From assembly GCA_029392475.1 (NCBI GenBank), contig CP113940.1:1383501-1447500 (forward strand): a stretch of DNA of 64,000 nucleotides, read 5' to 3'. The DNA is from Streptococcaceae bacterium ESL0687. Its GTDB lineage: Bacteria; Bacillota; Bacilli; Lactobacillales; Streptococcaceae. Below are positions 8,770 to 18,030 of the stretch, in pieces; position 1 is the first letter of the stretch; every line of letters begins with the position of its first letter. The position numbers were made by a program, and so were the translations under genes. The notes under the pieces are model-generated. The model was not told the DNA's origin, did not search any database, and saw only the letters and a program-made list of their open reading frames with translations.

Positions 8770-9584
8770 AAATAATCTACAAGCTCCCTTTCATCCATAT
8801 ATCCATCAGGAAGGTCAAAACCCTTCTCCTTTAAATCCTTCTTAAGATTTGAAGTAAAGGGAACATCAAGACCGATTGACACCATGTCCTCTTCCCCTTC
8901 AAAAATCTCTTCAGGTCTTGCAATTTTAAGAACCTCACCGTCCTTCATCACAATGATTCGGTCAGAATTTACAGCCTCATCCAGGTCATGCGTGATGGAG
9001 ATAACTGTTAAACCGTACTGATCCTTCAAACTTCTGACCACATTCATTAGTTGGTCACGCCCGTTAGGGTCAAGCATGCTTGTTGCCTCATCAAGAATTA
9101 TAATTTCAGGCCTTAGGGCAATAACACCTGCGATTGCCACCCTCTGTTTTTGTCCACCAGAAAGCCTGGCAGGTTCTCTATCTTTAAAAGCTGACATACC
9201 AACCAAGTCAAGGACCTGATCAACCCTTTTTTTCATCTCGTCATAAGCTATGGCCTGATTTTCCATGCCAAAGGCAATGTCATCTTCCACAGTAGCTCCG
9301 ACAAATTGATTATCTGGATTTTGGAAAACCATACCGATTTTTTGGCGAATGTCCCAGACATTTTCCTCGGTCAAAAGTTCTCCAGCAACCTTAATTTTTC
9401 CATCAAGTACCGGCATTAATCCGTCAATTAAACGTGCAGTTGTTGATTTACCTGAACCATTTCGGCCAATGATGCTTACCCACTCCCCCTTGTAAACATC
9501 AAAACTCACGTTTGACAGATTAAGCTTGTCACTATCCTCTTCGTACTTGTAACTTATATTTTCAATTTCAAGAATTTTTTCCAT
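8745..9584 (-). CDS. ecfA1: ECF transporter ATP-binding protein EcfA1
   Basis: The first ATPase of the ECF module pairs with EcfA2 to power uptake by EcfT and S components. In the 279 residues one sees Walker [10 protein letters not shown] (about 39), Q-loop [14 protein letters not shown], signature LSGGQKQR (about 142), Walker [13 protein letters not shown] and the His switch in [10 protein letters not shown]. No ribosome site precedes the ATG. A TGA-TATAAT box ends six bases upstream, so the mRNA is probably leaderless. In streptococci I recall ecfA1 directly after pgsA; here a 13.7-kb surface-protein island lies between them. Confidence 0.95.
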   Translation of the reverse strand: MEKILEIENISYKYEEDSDKLNLSNVSFDVYKGEWVSIIGRNGSGKSTTARLIDGLMPVLDGKIKVAGELLTEENVWDIRQKIGMVFQNPDNQFVGATVEDDIAFGMENQAIAYDEMKKRVDQVLDLVGMSAFKDREPARLSGGQKQRVAIAGVIALRPEIIILDEATSMLDPNGRDQLMNVVRSLKDQYGLTVISITHDLDEAVNSDRIIVMKDGEVLKIARPEEIFEGEEDMVSIGLDVPFTSNLKKDLKEKGFDLPDGYMDERELVDYLWQLHLKK

Positions 9585-9590
9585 TCTCTG

Positions 9591-9599
9591 ATTATATCA
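9591..9599 (-). promoter_or_regulatory. Extended -10 promoter of the ecf operon
   Basis: TGA-TATAAT on the minus strand, then six bases to the ecfA1 ATG. No good -35 is visible at 17 nt. It supplies the ecf genes with their own transcription start next to the island. Confidence 0.5.
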
Positions 9600-9633
9600 C
9601 GCTAGGAGGATATTTGCATAGTTAGATAGTTGG

Positions 9634-9655
9634 GCCTAATTTAGATAAATTAGGC
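9634..9655. promoter_or_regulatory. 22-bp palindrome upstream of the ecf promoter
   Basis: GCCTAATTTA and TAAATTAGGC form perfect 10-bp arms separated by GA. It lacks a T-run on the minus strand, so it is more like an operator than a terminator. It sits 35 nt upstream of the ecfA1 -10 box and just below the island. No regulator is identified. Confidence 0.4.
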
Positions 9656-9703
9656 ATAATAAAAGAAGGAATTTCATTTCCCTCTCTATTCAATATACTT
9701 CAA

Positions 9704-10360
9704 TCAATTTTTCGGAACCATATATAAGTGATAGCAGATGCGTCCATTAATTGCATCTCCATCTTTTAGAGACTTCAATGAATCTTTAAATGTAATTTCA
9801 AGATTTTTTATATAATTTGTTATAATTCCAGTATTCTCTTCAGTAGTCATATGTTCACATTTTGCAATAATTGTATCTACACCTGTTTTCATTGATTCTT
9901 TATTAATTTCAAATCTTGTTACATGATAATCAGTCTGCTTATTTTTTTCCTGATGATCCCTAGTAACTTGATTATTATAAACACTGGCTTTTAATACCCA
10001 GTCTCTTTTACTAGAATCATTAAAAATTTCAACTTTATTATCCTGAGCAAGCTCCTCAGCATCAATTTGATGAGTCGTACTATCTGAGTGATCTATAAAA
10101 CCATAGACGTCTGGCACATGATTCATTGCTATTTTTTCTTTTGGATGATTCGCTGCTAACTCTGTATCATATGGCAAAGTAGATCCACTAACATCTACTT
10201 CACTTTCATCACCATCAAGTATCTTAATAGTAACCTGAGTTTGTCCCGCACCTATAAATTCATCCGCTCTAACTTGGTTAACTCCATGGAAAACCAAGAC
10301 TGTTAATACTCCTAAAATTAACAGTCGTATAATTTTCATTTTTTTGTGTACTCCATTCAT
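9704..10360 (-). CDS. Small secreted WxL-domain surface protein (divergent)
   Basis: The 218-residue protein has an N-terminal signal peptide (hydrophobic residues about 10-25, likely cut after VRA-DEF) and a WxL-like domain. The first motif is RDWVLKASV at about residue 122; the distal motif is CYHLYMVPKN at the very C-terminus. WxL domains bind peptidoglycan non-covalently, so it is probably cell-wall attached. It is shorter and more diverged than the two WxL genes upstream and lacks their Pro-rich linker. The ATG at 10360 has no ribosome site; an internal ATG at 10339 follows GGAG at 11 nt and may be the true start. Specific role unknown. Confidence 0.75.
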   Translation of the reverse strand: MNGVHKKMKIIRLLILGVLTVLVFHGVNQVRADEFIGAGQTQVTIKILDGDESEVDVSGSTLPYDTELAANHPKEKIAMNHVPDVYGFIDHSDSTTHQIDAEELAQDNKVEIFNDSSKRDWVLKASVYNNQVTRDHQEKNKQTDYHVTRFEINKESMKTGVDTIIAKCEHMTTEENTGIITNYIKNLEITFKDSLKSLKDGDAINGRICYHLYMVPKN

Positions 10361-10576
10361 ATTTTTAGTTACTAATATATTAGATATCTAACCAAGATAG
10401 TAGTATACATTAAATAATTTGTGAATTAAAGTTAACATCTGCTTGTTTTCTGAAAAAATTATGTAAAAAACACAAAAAACCATATATTTTCTGAAAATAC
10501 ATGGAAAAAATTAAGAAAATAAAAAATTAAATCATCTACGAATAGAACTTCAATCCATAAAAATAGTTTTATGTAA

Positions 10577-10605
10577 AAAAGAAGGGACTTCCCCTTCTTT
10601 TAATA
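10577..10605 (-). terminator. Terminator of the 10610-11347 WxL gene
   Basis: AAAAGAAGGG/CCCTTCTTTTTT hairpin with a T-run just after the gene on the minus strand. Confidence 0.85.
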
Positions 10606-10609
10606 GTGA

Positions 10610-11347
10610 TTATTCTGTAACCATGTAAAGTTGGTAGCTGATAGTACCTGAGACAACGTCATTTACCTGAAGAACGTGGTCAGCATCTGTAAAGGTAATT
10701 GATACGGCAGACACTGGAATAGTCATTGTACTTGTATTGTTAGTAGCACTAAGAGTTGTTCCTGATTTACCGTATACGTCCTGGGCAACAATTGCTTGGT
10801 AACCAGTTGTTGCAGCATTGACTGGTGTGGTACCTGTACCATTGTCTCCACTACTTGTAATATTAAAGGCAGTTACTGGGAAATATTTGGCCCCACTTTT
10901 GTTAATAGTAAGTTGACCGGTATTACCAGTAACCACATTACCATTCTCTGGATCTGTTACACTAGCTTTAACTTTCCAGCGACGTCCAACCTTACTATTG
11001 AATACTACTATGTCTTCAGATCCATCACCTGATGTACCACTACCGATGGTCGAAGCTGTAGCTGTATATGTTGTATCAGATACTTCAGTATTAAAAATAT
11101 AAGCGGTCGGAACATGATTAAGAGTTAAACGAGTTTGACCAGGTAGAACTGGTGAAGTTGGGTCTGTTGGTGTAACTGGAGCAATTGGGTCTGGATCAGA
11201 CTCATCGATAACGTTAACTGTGACCGTTGTATCATCAGTTTGAGTTTGAACTTCGTGGTCAACATCATCTGCAAAGGCAGCAGTAGAGCCAGCTCCTAAC
11301 AGAACAGCTCCTGCAAGACCTAATCCTAGTAATTTTTTTGCATTCAT
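10610..11347 (-). CDS. Small secreted WxL-type surface protein, paralogue A
   Basis: The 245-residue product opens with a signal peptide (MNAKKLLGLGLAGAVLLGAG, likely cut after AFA-DD). A Pro-rich linker (DPDPIAPVTPTDPTSPVLPG, about residues 50-69) leads to a WxL-type domain: LTLNHVPTAYIF, then RRWKVKASV (about 125) and the distal C-terminal ISYQLYMVTE. The first motif is W-x-V, a conservative change from W-x-L. Such proteins attach to the wall without covalent anchoring. It is a close paralogue of the next gene, sharing even the leader. AGGAGG gives a strong start. Function beyond surface display is unknown. Confidence 0.85.
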   Translation of the reverse strand: MNAKKLLGLGLAGAVLLGAGSTAAFADDVDHEVQTQTDDTTVTVNVIDESDPDPIAPVTPTDPTSPVLPGQTRLTLNHVPTAYIFNTEVSDTTYTATASTIGSGTSGDGSEDIVVFNSKVGRRWKVKASVTDPENGNVVTGNTGQLTINKSGAKYFPVTAFNITSSGDNGTGTTPVNAATTGYQAIVAQDVYGKSGTTLSATNNTSTMTIPVSAVSITFTDADHVLQVNDVVSGTISYQLYMVTE

Positions 11348-11640
11348 TGTGAATACCTCCTAAAATCAATGTACTAAAATTTACAAGTAAATCCCAGTAG
11401 CTAAAGTTAATATACCTCCCACAAAAAAGCATAGCTACCCTTTTGTAGTTTCCGATAAGACACCTAGTCCAATCATCAGGTCTATGAATATCTCTTACTT
11501 GTCTAAAAAATATTCATAGACCAAACGAGAAAACCCTTGGTATCAAAGATGGTATACCTGTGCGACCAGATAATTTTGAACAAGCAAAATAAAGGTTGTT
11601 CAAAATTATCCTTAAATTTAACTAGCCTAAAAACATTTAT
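11348..11640 (-). promoter_or_regulatory. Structured 5' leader A of a WxL gene
   Basis: This approximately 290-nt leader has three hairpins on the minus strand: a perfect 15-bp stem (11569-11583 with 11596-11610), a small GGTAT/ATACC hairpin (about 11550-11567), and a perfect 13-bp stem (11479-11491 with 11510-11522). Then come a conserved ACTAGGTGT box and a GATTTAC-type palindrome just before AGGAGG. The 13-bp stem, the box and the proximal palindrome recur in leader B. The pattern suggests a cis-regulatory RNA; no known riboswitch class was recognised. Confidence 0.5.
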
Positions 11641-11646
11641 AAAAAA

Positions 11647-11655
11647 ATTTTATCA
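11647..11655 (-). promoter_or_regulatory. Extended -10 promoter of WxL paralogue A
   Basis: TGA-TAAAAT on the minus strand predicts a start near 11640, giving an approximately 290-nt leader. The -35 is weak. Confidence 0.35.
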
Positions 11656-11878
11656 TAAATAAGCAAGTTTTTTCTTGTTTATTTACAAGCTATTATATTG
11701 ATATAATATCATTAGAATTAATAAAAAGCTAATAAAAGGTGTGTATTTATGAAATTATTTTAACAAGTTATTGTACTATTTTTAATATATTTATAAAAGT
11801 TTATATTATCTTAGTCTGTAACTTTAAATAACAAATCTATCAAAGACTTTAAAACAAATTTCTTCTTTGACACACAAA

Positions 11879-11906
11879 AAAAGAAGGAGAATATTCTCCT
11901 TCTTCT
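11879..11906 (-). terminator. Terminator of the 11919-12626 WxL gene
   Basis: Perfect AAGAAGGAGAAT/ATTCTCCTTCTT palindrome followed on the minus strand by a T-run. Confidence 0.88.
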
Positions 11907-11918
11907 AATTGGGACATA

Positions 11919-12626
11919 TTAAACTGTTGTAACCATGTAAAGTTGGTAATCAATTGTACCAGTTACTGTGTCTCCAGCCTTGATAACGTGAGTGTTATCT
12001 GTGAAGCCGATTGATACAGCTGATACTGGGATTGACATTGAACTTGTATTGTTCTCTGCATCAAGAGTAGCGCCTGACGCTGCGTTCACATCTTGGGCAA
12101 CGACACCTTGGTAACCAGTTGCTGAAACTTCTTGAGCTGAACCGTTACCATTTGCACCAGTTGATGTAATCTTGAATGAAGTTACTGGGAAGTTAGTTGT
12201 AGTACCACTCTTAGTAATAGAGAGTTGTTCGTTAGCCACAGTAGCTTTAACATTCCATTTACGTCCGACCTTGCTGTTGAATACTACGATGTCTTCAGAT
12301 CCATCACCTGCAGTACCACTACCAATTGTTCCTGAGTTTACTGTATATTGACCATCCGATACAGTAGTTTGGAAATCGTAAGCTGTAGGAACGTGATTAA
12401 GAGTTAGACGTGTTTGCCCTGGTAAAACTGGTGAAGTTGGGTCTGTCGGAGTAACTGGGTTGATTGGATCTGGATCAGACTCATCGTTAACTTGAACAGT
12501 AACGGGTGTTGTACCTGTTTGAGTTTGAACTTCGTGGTCAACATCAGCAGCGAAAGCTGTAGCAACTCCAGATCCTAGTAGAACAGCACTAGCAAGACCT
12601 AGTCCTAGTAATTTCTTTGCATTCAT
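11919..12626 (-). CDS. Small secreted WxL-type surface protein, paralogue B
   Basis: This 235-residue paralogue of the neighbour has the same signal peptide (MNAKKLLGLGLASAVLLGSG), the same Pro-rich linker, and the matching WxL-type domain with LTLNHVPTAYDF, RKWNVKATV (about residue 124) and C-terminal IDYQLYMVTTV. Its first motif is again W-x-V. The region between motifs is shorter by about ten residues. The start has AGGAGG at good distance and a leader homologous to leader A. The two arose by tandem duplication, leader included. A wall-attached location is inferred from family knowledge. Confidence 0.85.
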   Translation of the reverse strand: MNAKKLLGLGLASAVLLGSGVATAFAADVDHEVQTQTGTTPVTVQVNDESDPDPINPVTPTDPTSPVLPGQTRLTLNHVPTAYDFQTTVSDGQYTVNSGTIGSGTAGDGSEDIVVFNSKVGRKWNVKATVANEQLSITKSGTTTNFPVTSFKITSTGANGNGSAQEVSATGYQGVVAQDVNAASGATLDAENNTSSMSIPVSAVSIGFTDNTHVIKAGDTVTGTIDYQLYMVTTV

Positions 12627-12865
12627 TTATGAATACCTCCTAAATATAATGTACTAAGATTTACAAGTAAATCCATGTAGCGATAGTTGTATACTCCTAT
12701 AATCTAGCAAGAATGCTGTCCTATAGTCTCCGAAAATTACACCTAGTCTAATTATCCGGTCTATCAGTACCTTTGGTAAAGATACTCATAGACCAGATAA
12801 GTAAACTTCTAGTAACTGGAATGAATATACTTGAACGACTAAGTGGTAAACCACTTTTATTTGTT
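12627..12865 (-). promoter_or_regulatory. Structured 5' leader B of a WxL gene
   Basis: The leader is homologous to leader A. Its main hairpin (12758-12794) pairs GGTCTAT with ATAGACC and AGTATC with GGTACT; in A the inner arm instead reads GAATAT/ATATTC, so bases differ but pairing is kept. ACTAGGTGT and the GATTTAC/GTAAATC palindrome are conserved. A separate AAGTGG/CCACTT hairpin lies near 12841-12856. The promoter and 5' end are not clear. Confidence 0.5.
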
Positions 12866-13030
12866 TTTGATTAGTTAAATAAATTATTAATAAATAATTA
12901 AGTTAACTATCTTTTATTAATATTTATTTATTAATATATTACTATGTGTTTTTTCAAAAATCAACTCATTTGCTCCAATTTTTTGTAATTTTTTTGAAAA
13001 AATTCACTATTTTTTCGTCTTAATCACAAG
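12866..13030. other. AT-rich gap between WxL gene B and the first beta-helix gene
   Basis: Very AT-rich sequence with no reading frame and no GC-containing terminator. An A/T-only hairpin at about 12980-13005 may be a weak terminator for the gene ending at 13031. It should also contain the promoter of WxL gene B, not identified. Confidence 0.4.
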
Positions 13031-15310
13031 TTAAGGGGCATCAACTACACTCCACAAGATGGTCATCCCATTATGATCACCAATAGTCAGGTAATCATCA
13101 CTTTTAAGCTGGATACCCTCATTTTCTGCCCAGGACTTAGTAGAGGTAATACTTCCATTGGCATCTGTACTTGTGCTTGCACCGCTGGTAGAATTGGTAA
13201 ACAAGGGCTCACCATCTATATCAACCGGTGTAGCACTAGTATCTTCCTTCCAAACTAGACTAAAAGGTGCGCTACCACTGGTTTCAGCCGTAACCTCCCA
13301 ACCAGTCTGGTTGATTCTAGTATCCTTAGTAGTAAGAGCCATGGTATTACCACTGTCTCTTACAAGAACACCTTTGGTATCAGTCATCTGTCTACCCGTC
13401 CATGAAAGACCTGAAGGAACACCAGTGAGGGTTATCATGCCGTCAACTGTTACATTCATAGTTAAGGTTTGTTTCAAAGTTTCTGTGCCATCTAACGACT
13501 GCTTGAAGGCTTTAAGGTAAAAGACTTTATTAACAGACTTAACTGGAAGATACGAAGATGGAATCGTAAAACTCAAACTATTGTAAGTAGACAATCCATC
13601 TGTAATAACATCAGCCAAATCTGACCCTATTTGATTACCAGCACTATCCGTCAATCTAAACATCAAATTATTGAACCTTCCGGGATCATTCCAGTAGAAG
13701 GTTCCCGTATAGTCTGCTGCATTATCGGTAGCCGTTGACAGAGAAATCGCTTTTGTAGAAATATCACTTCCGTCACTCGCCCAAGAAAGAGTAACCGGCG
13801 TTTGCCTAGTAAAGGACATAAAGGTAGAATTTTTGAGACTTGTTACCTGCGCTGTTGTAAAATTGGCATCTCCAGTTCTAGTAATAGTTCCGACATTTGA
13901 AGAATTAAGATTCTGAGACCAGGTACCAGGTTGTGTCTGAGGTAGAAAATAAGTGTAAGCATTACTTGGAGGTGCGTTAATGTAAGAATCATATCCCAGG
14001 GTATTGGCCCCAAAAGTATTAAAATTTATATTAGCAGCCCCAGTAATTGGATTATTTTTACCAGAAGTCGCTCCCCCTTCAATCAAAAGTCTCGCTGCAT
14101 CATTGATATTAAAATTAGCCGTTCCGCTTATAATCATTGAATCATTATTAGCTGATGAAAAGACAGCACTGGAATTCGTCGGCATATTCATCGTCAAATT
14201 GACAAAATAACTAGTATTTATCGAATGAAGATCAAGATTAGCCCCTTCACCTAAAGTAATGATAGGTGACATACCCGTTTGAGTGATAATCTGTCCTGTA
14301 CTTTCAAGTGGTGTTGCCTGTTTGAAAGATAGAGTCCCGTTTTTCCCGATAGTTATGGTTGGCGTTCCACCCCCACTGTAGATAAAATCATGGTGGGACA
14401 CCGGAACAACAAGGCTTGCATTATCCCCGATTGTTACAGTTGTTGCAGTTGCTGCTGACCAGAAGAAACCATCTGCCTCAGTATTATTGTCATAGACTGT
14501 CGTACTACTGTTATCAGTGAAAACAAAGTTACAAGCCTCAGCAAATTCTTGAGAGTAGGAACCTCCCATCATATTAAAGACATTAGTTCCTGAAAAAACT
14601 ATCTTGTTAGATGAACCTGTTAGGTAAAAAGGCTGTCCACCATAGTCAGAGTTATAGGTAACATTCTCCACGATTAATGTAAGATTTGTCCTACCGTCAG
14701 TCGTGGGAGCAATACCGTAATAATTACCAGCATTACTAGGACTATGGGATCCTATCGCACTAGCAAAACCAAAGGTCACATTCTTATAGTGAATGGTGAT
14801 GTTACTGGCTCTAAAATTAATACCTTGTGTCTGACTCCCTCCCCCATAAGTTATAGTATAGAGACCTTGACCATCAATCGTAATATTCTTAGTGACATTG
14901 AAGCTACCTGTTCCTAAGGCTATGTTCGCCGTTAGGATAATGGTATCGATTGCTGAATTGGCTAATGCAGAAGTCAAATCACTTGTCGATCCCACATAAG
15001 CTGTAGATGAAGCATCCATGGTTGATACTGCTGCAAATGCTTTTAGACTAGGTGTCTCAGTTGATAAGATTTCAGCAGATGAGGATGAACTCGCAGAGTT
15101 TGAAATAGCCTCACTCAGAATGGATAAACTTCCACTTGATTCCGATGAAACTGACGACTGTACAGAGCTTGCTGAACTCGAAGTGGTTGAACTTGAGCTA
15201 CTTGAAATATCTGAACTTATATCTTCTGAATAAGCTGAATTACTCCTTAAAATTCCAGCGGACAGGCAAGACAGAAGCAAAGCTCCTTTTAAAAAAACTG
15301 TATATCTCAA
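13031..15310 (-). CDS. Large secreted beta-helix surface protein with WxL-like C-terminus, paralogue 1
   Basis: The product (759 aa from the TTG at 15310) has a signal peptide, a Ser-rich stalk (about residues 28-90), a pectate-lyase-like region (about 100-420) rich in N/T/G with IDGQGLYTITYGGG and VENVTYNSDYG, a central FTRQTPVTLSW segment and a C-terminal WxL-like domain (GWEVTAE, ending ILWSVVDAP). No LPXTG motif is present, so wall binding through the WxL-like domain is likely. The TTG start fits GGAGG spacing; an ATG at 15337 lacks any ribosome site. It is probably an adhesin; enzymatic activity is not supported. It resembles the gene upstream most closely. Confidence 0.8.
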   Translation of the reverse strand: MRYTVFLKGALLLSCLSAGILRSNSAYSEDISSDISSSSSSTTSSSASSVQSSVSSESSGSLSILSEAISNSASSSSSAEILSTETPSLKAFAAVSTMDASSTAYVGSTSDLTSALANSAIDTIILTANIALGTGSFNVTKNITIDGQGLYTITYGGGSQTQGINFRASNITIHYKNVTFGFASAIGSHSPSNAGNYYGIAPTTDGRTNLTLIVENVTYNSDYGGQPFYLTGSSNKIVFSGTNVFNMMGGSYSQEFAEACNFVFTDNSSTTVYDNNTEADGFFWSAATATTVTIGDNASLVVPVSHHDFIYSGGGTPTITIGKNGTLSFKQATPLESTGQIITQTGMSPIITLGEGANLDLHSINTSYFVNLTMNMPTNSSAVFSSANNDSMIISGTANFNINDAARLLIEGGATSGKNNPITGAANINFNTFGANTLGYDSYINAPPSNAYTYFLPQTQPGTWSQNLNSSNVGTITRTGDANFTTAQVTSLKNSTFMSFTRQTPVTLSWASDGSDISTKAISLSTATDNAADYTGTFYWNDPGRFNNLMFRLTDSAGNQIGSDLADVITDGLSTYNSLSFTIPSSYLPVKSVNKVFYLKAFKQSLDGTETLKQTLTMNVTVDGMITLTGVPSGLSWTGRQMTDTKGVLVRDSGNTMALTTKDTRINQTGWEVTAETSGSAPFSLVWKEDTSATPVDIDGEPLFTNSTSGASTSTDANGSITSTKSWAENEGIQLKSDDYLTIGDHNGMTILWSVVDAP

Positions 15311-15626
15311 TTCGCCCCTCCCTCCAATTTCTATCATGTAGACTAGTAAGGGCTTACATTACATAGTACTCCTAAGAAAACTACCCCAAACCGCCCAACA
15401 ATTAATATTTAATAAAACATTAACTTTATTCTTTATTAATTAAAACACTACCGAAGGATTGTAAAACTTTTATTAGTTAATTAAACCACTGTATCATTAG
15501 TTTTTAATTAGATATAAAGATTCTTTTATTATGCGGTAATAATACCACACCTTTTTCTAAAAAGCTACACTTTCGATTTATTTTTTTGTTTTTTTTTCAC
15601 AAAAATAGTTAACTAGTTAACTTACT
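15311..15626. other. Intergenic region upstream of beta-helix gene 1
   Basis: About 316 nt, AT-rich, with no gene. It holds the GGAGG site and probable promoter of gene 1, not pinned down, and the terminator of the gene ending at 15627. A GTAAG/CTTAC inverted repeat lies near 15347-15360. Confidence 0.4.
15585..15622 (-). terminator. Terminator of beta-helix gene 2
   Basis: Palindrome AGTTAACTAGTTAACT (15607-15622) followed on the minus strand by ATTTTTG. Confidence 0.6.
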
Positions 15627-17951
15627 TTAAGGAGCAGCAACCAGATTCCAAGAAATAGTAAGACCATTGTGGCTGCCGATAGTCAAATAGTCATCACTTT
15701 TTAAAAGAACTCCAGAATTTTCAGCCCAGGACTTACTGTAGGTAACACTACCGTTGGCATCAGTACTTGTTCCTATACCAACTGTATCCTTAGTAAAAAC
15801 TGAGACATCTTCTAAATTAACAGGCACGTCTCCTGCAGCATCCTTCCAAACCAAACTAAAGGGCGCAGTTCCAGCAACATGTGCAGTAAGCATCCAAGGG
15901 GTTGGATTTATCCTTGTATCCTTAACTTCAAAAGACATAGTATTACCACCATCTCTAGCAAGAATACCCTTGGTTTGAGCGATAGTCCTATTAGTCCAGG
16001 ATAGATTTGACGGCATATTTTTAAGGGATACCCTTCCGTCAACTGTTATATTGAGAGGTAGAGTTTTCATGAGTGTTTGACTACCATCTAAATTTTTCTT
16101 AAAGGCCTTGATATAAAAGCTTTTATTAACACTTTTAACTGGGAGGTAAGAAGAAGGAATAGTAAATTGGATGCCAGTATAATCATTATGCCCAGGTGTT
16201 GAGGCTATATTGGCCAAATCTGATCCAATTTGACTTACTCCATCACTGTCATATAGTTTAAAAATAAGATTGTTAAAACGTCCCGGGTCATTCCAGTAAA
16301 CAGTATCCGTATAATCAGCCGCATTATCTGTAGATGTGGTAAGAGGCACTGCTTTTGCTGATGTATCACTTCCATCACTGGTCCACGAAAGGCTGACCGG
16401 GGTTTGTCTTGTAAAAGACATGAAGGTTGTATTTTGCAAACTAATCAGCTGGGAATTTGTAAAGTTCGGATCTCCTGTCCTTGAAAAAGTTACATTACTA
16501 CCATTGTCAGATGAATTACCAGACCAAGTTCCAGGCTGGGTTTGAGTAAGGAAATTAGCATAAGAGTTACTTGGGGGAACGTTAATGTAGGAATCATATC
16601 CTAAAGTATTAGTCCCAAATGAATTAAAATTAATATTTGATTTACCTGTAATAGGATTACCGCTTGTTCCCTCAATCAAAAGTCTTGCTGCATCACTGAT
16701 ATTAAAGTTCCCTGTCCCTGAAATTTTCATGGAATCTCCAGATGCTGCAGCAAAAACAGCACTAGAATTCTTAGGCATATTTACTGTTATATCAGTAAAG
16801 GTACTGGTATAACGAGAGTGAAGATCTAAGTTAGCCCCTTCTCCTAGAGTAATTGATGGCGAAAGGGTTTGGTAAATAATTTTCCCACTTCCCCTTGTAT
16901 CGCTTGTATTTTGGTTAAAGGATATGGTTCCATTATTACCAATCTTTATTACGGGAACACCGCCTCCGGCATAGATAAAGTCATGCCTTGATGTTGTGAC
17001 GATAAAATTTGCATTGTCTCCCACAGTGATACTTGGAGCTGCATTATCTGACCAGATAAAACCACTGGCCCCTTGGTTCTTATCTGTTACAGTCGTTGTA
17101 CTGTTGTCTTCAAAAACAAAATTTGAAGCCTCCGCAAATTCCTGAGAATTACCGTCACTTTCTCCTAACATGTTGAAAACATTGTTACCCTTGAAGATAA
17201 TTTTGTCGTTCTTTCCTTTCAGATAAAAAGGTTGAGCACCCCGGTCTGAATTATAGGTAACATTTTCAATAATCAAGGTCCTACTTGAATTATTCCCTGA
17301 TAGGTTCCTACCTGGGCTAAAGCCGTAGTAGTTACCAGCATTGGTTGATAAATTTTTGCCAAGGTCACTAGCCCTTCCAAAAAATATATTTTTAAAATGG
17401 ATGGTTATATTATCTTGGTTAAAGTAAATCCCCCGCGTGTCACTCATAGTGCCGCCATAGGTAATTGTGTGATTATTACCTTCAATGGTAATATTCCGGT
17501 TAACTGCAAACTGACCATTACCAAGTGCTAAATCAGCAGTCAAGTAAATGGTATCCACCGAAGAGTCATTTAAGGCATTGGTTAAATCGTTTGTGTTTGC
17601 TACAGAAGCAGTAGTTTGTGTTCCCACATCCATGGTGCTAACTGACAATCTAGGGCTTATATCACTGGGCTCAGAAGAAGCGGAATCATCTGAGCCATCA
17701 GACTTTACAGACTCAGATGAGGAAATTTTACTAGAACTTCCCTTTACCTCACTTGATTGTGACGAACTAGGGGCCACCTGATTTATTTTAGAACTTTCAT
17801 TACTAGTAGAAGACGGTGAAATATCATCAGCATGAACAGTTCCTAAATTACTTAAAAATGTTATCAATAAAGACAAATAGGACAGTAAGATAGTGTGTTT
17901 TTTGTAAAGACCCCACCTGGTCTTCTTTGATTCTCTTTCCATAAAATCCAT
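15627..17951 (-). CDS. Large secreted beta-helix surface protein with WxL domain, paralogue 2
   Basis: The product (774 aa from the ATG at 17951) shares the plan of paralogue 1: a signal peptide ending VHA-DD, a Ser-rich stalk, a beta-helix region (ITIEGNNHTITYGG, VENVTYNSDRGAQPFYL), a central FTRQTPVSLSW domain, and a C-terminal domain with a true W-x-L motif, PWMLTAHV, ending ISWNLVAAP. It is the only large paralogue with an exact WxL besides the broken one. Start choice is uncertain: ATGs at 18023, 17951 and 17942 all lack strong ribosome sites, but 17951 or 17942 gives a normal signal peptide. The product is probably a wall-bound adhesin. Confidence 0.78.
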   Translation of the reverse strand: MDFMERESKKTRWGLYKKHTILLSYLSLLITFLSNLGTVHADDISPSSTSNESSKINQVAPSSSQSSEVKGSSSKISSSESVKSDGSDDSASSEPSDISPRLSVSTMDVGTQTTASVANTNDLTNALNDSSVDTIYLTADLALGNGQFAVNRNITIEGNNHTITYGGTMSDTRGIYFNQDNITIHFKNIFFGRASDLGKNLSTNAGNYYGFSPGRNLSGNNSSRTLIIENVTYNSDRGAQPFYLKGKNDKIIFKGNNVFNMLGESDGNSQEFAEASNFVFEDNSTTTVTDKNQGASGFIWSDNAAPSITVGDNANFIVTTSRHDFIYAGGGVPVIKIGNNGTISFNQNTSDTRGSGKIIYQTLSPSITLGEGANLDLHSRYTSTFTDITVNMPKNSSAVFAAASGDSMKISGTGNFNISDAARLLIEGTSGNPITGKSNINFNSFGTNTLGYDSYINVPPSNSYANFLTQTQPGTWSGNSSDNGSNVTFSRTGDPNFTNSQLISLQNTTFMSFTRQTPVSLSWTSDGSDTSAKAVPLTTSTDNAADYTDTVYWNDPGRFNNLIFKLYDSDGVSQIGSDLANIASTPGHNDYTGIQFTIPSSYLPVKSVNKSFYIKAFKKNLDGSQTLMKTLPLNITVDGRVSLKNMPSNLSWTNRTIAQTKGILARDGGNTMSFEVKDTRINPTPWMLTAHVAGTAPFSLVWKDAAGDVPVNLEDVSVFTKDTVGIGTSTDANGSVTYSKSWAENSGVLLKSDDYLTIGSHNGLTISWNLVAAP

Positions 17952-18030
17952 ACTTTCAAATATAATAATTAAATTAAGATCTAATTTTTCAAAAATATGT
18001 AAGCAAATAGAATTTAAATTCATGAGTTTT

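Noticed and set aside
10537..10544. TACGAATA, the core of the ComX cin-box
   Set aside because: On the plus strand it faces no gene, and T-rich context and promoter spacing are missing; probably chance.
15018..15233. Plus-strand frame opposite the Ser-rich stalk (also 17548-17781)
   Set aside because: Antisense shadows of serine-repeat codons, with low-complexity acidic translation and no start signals.
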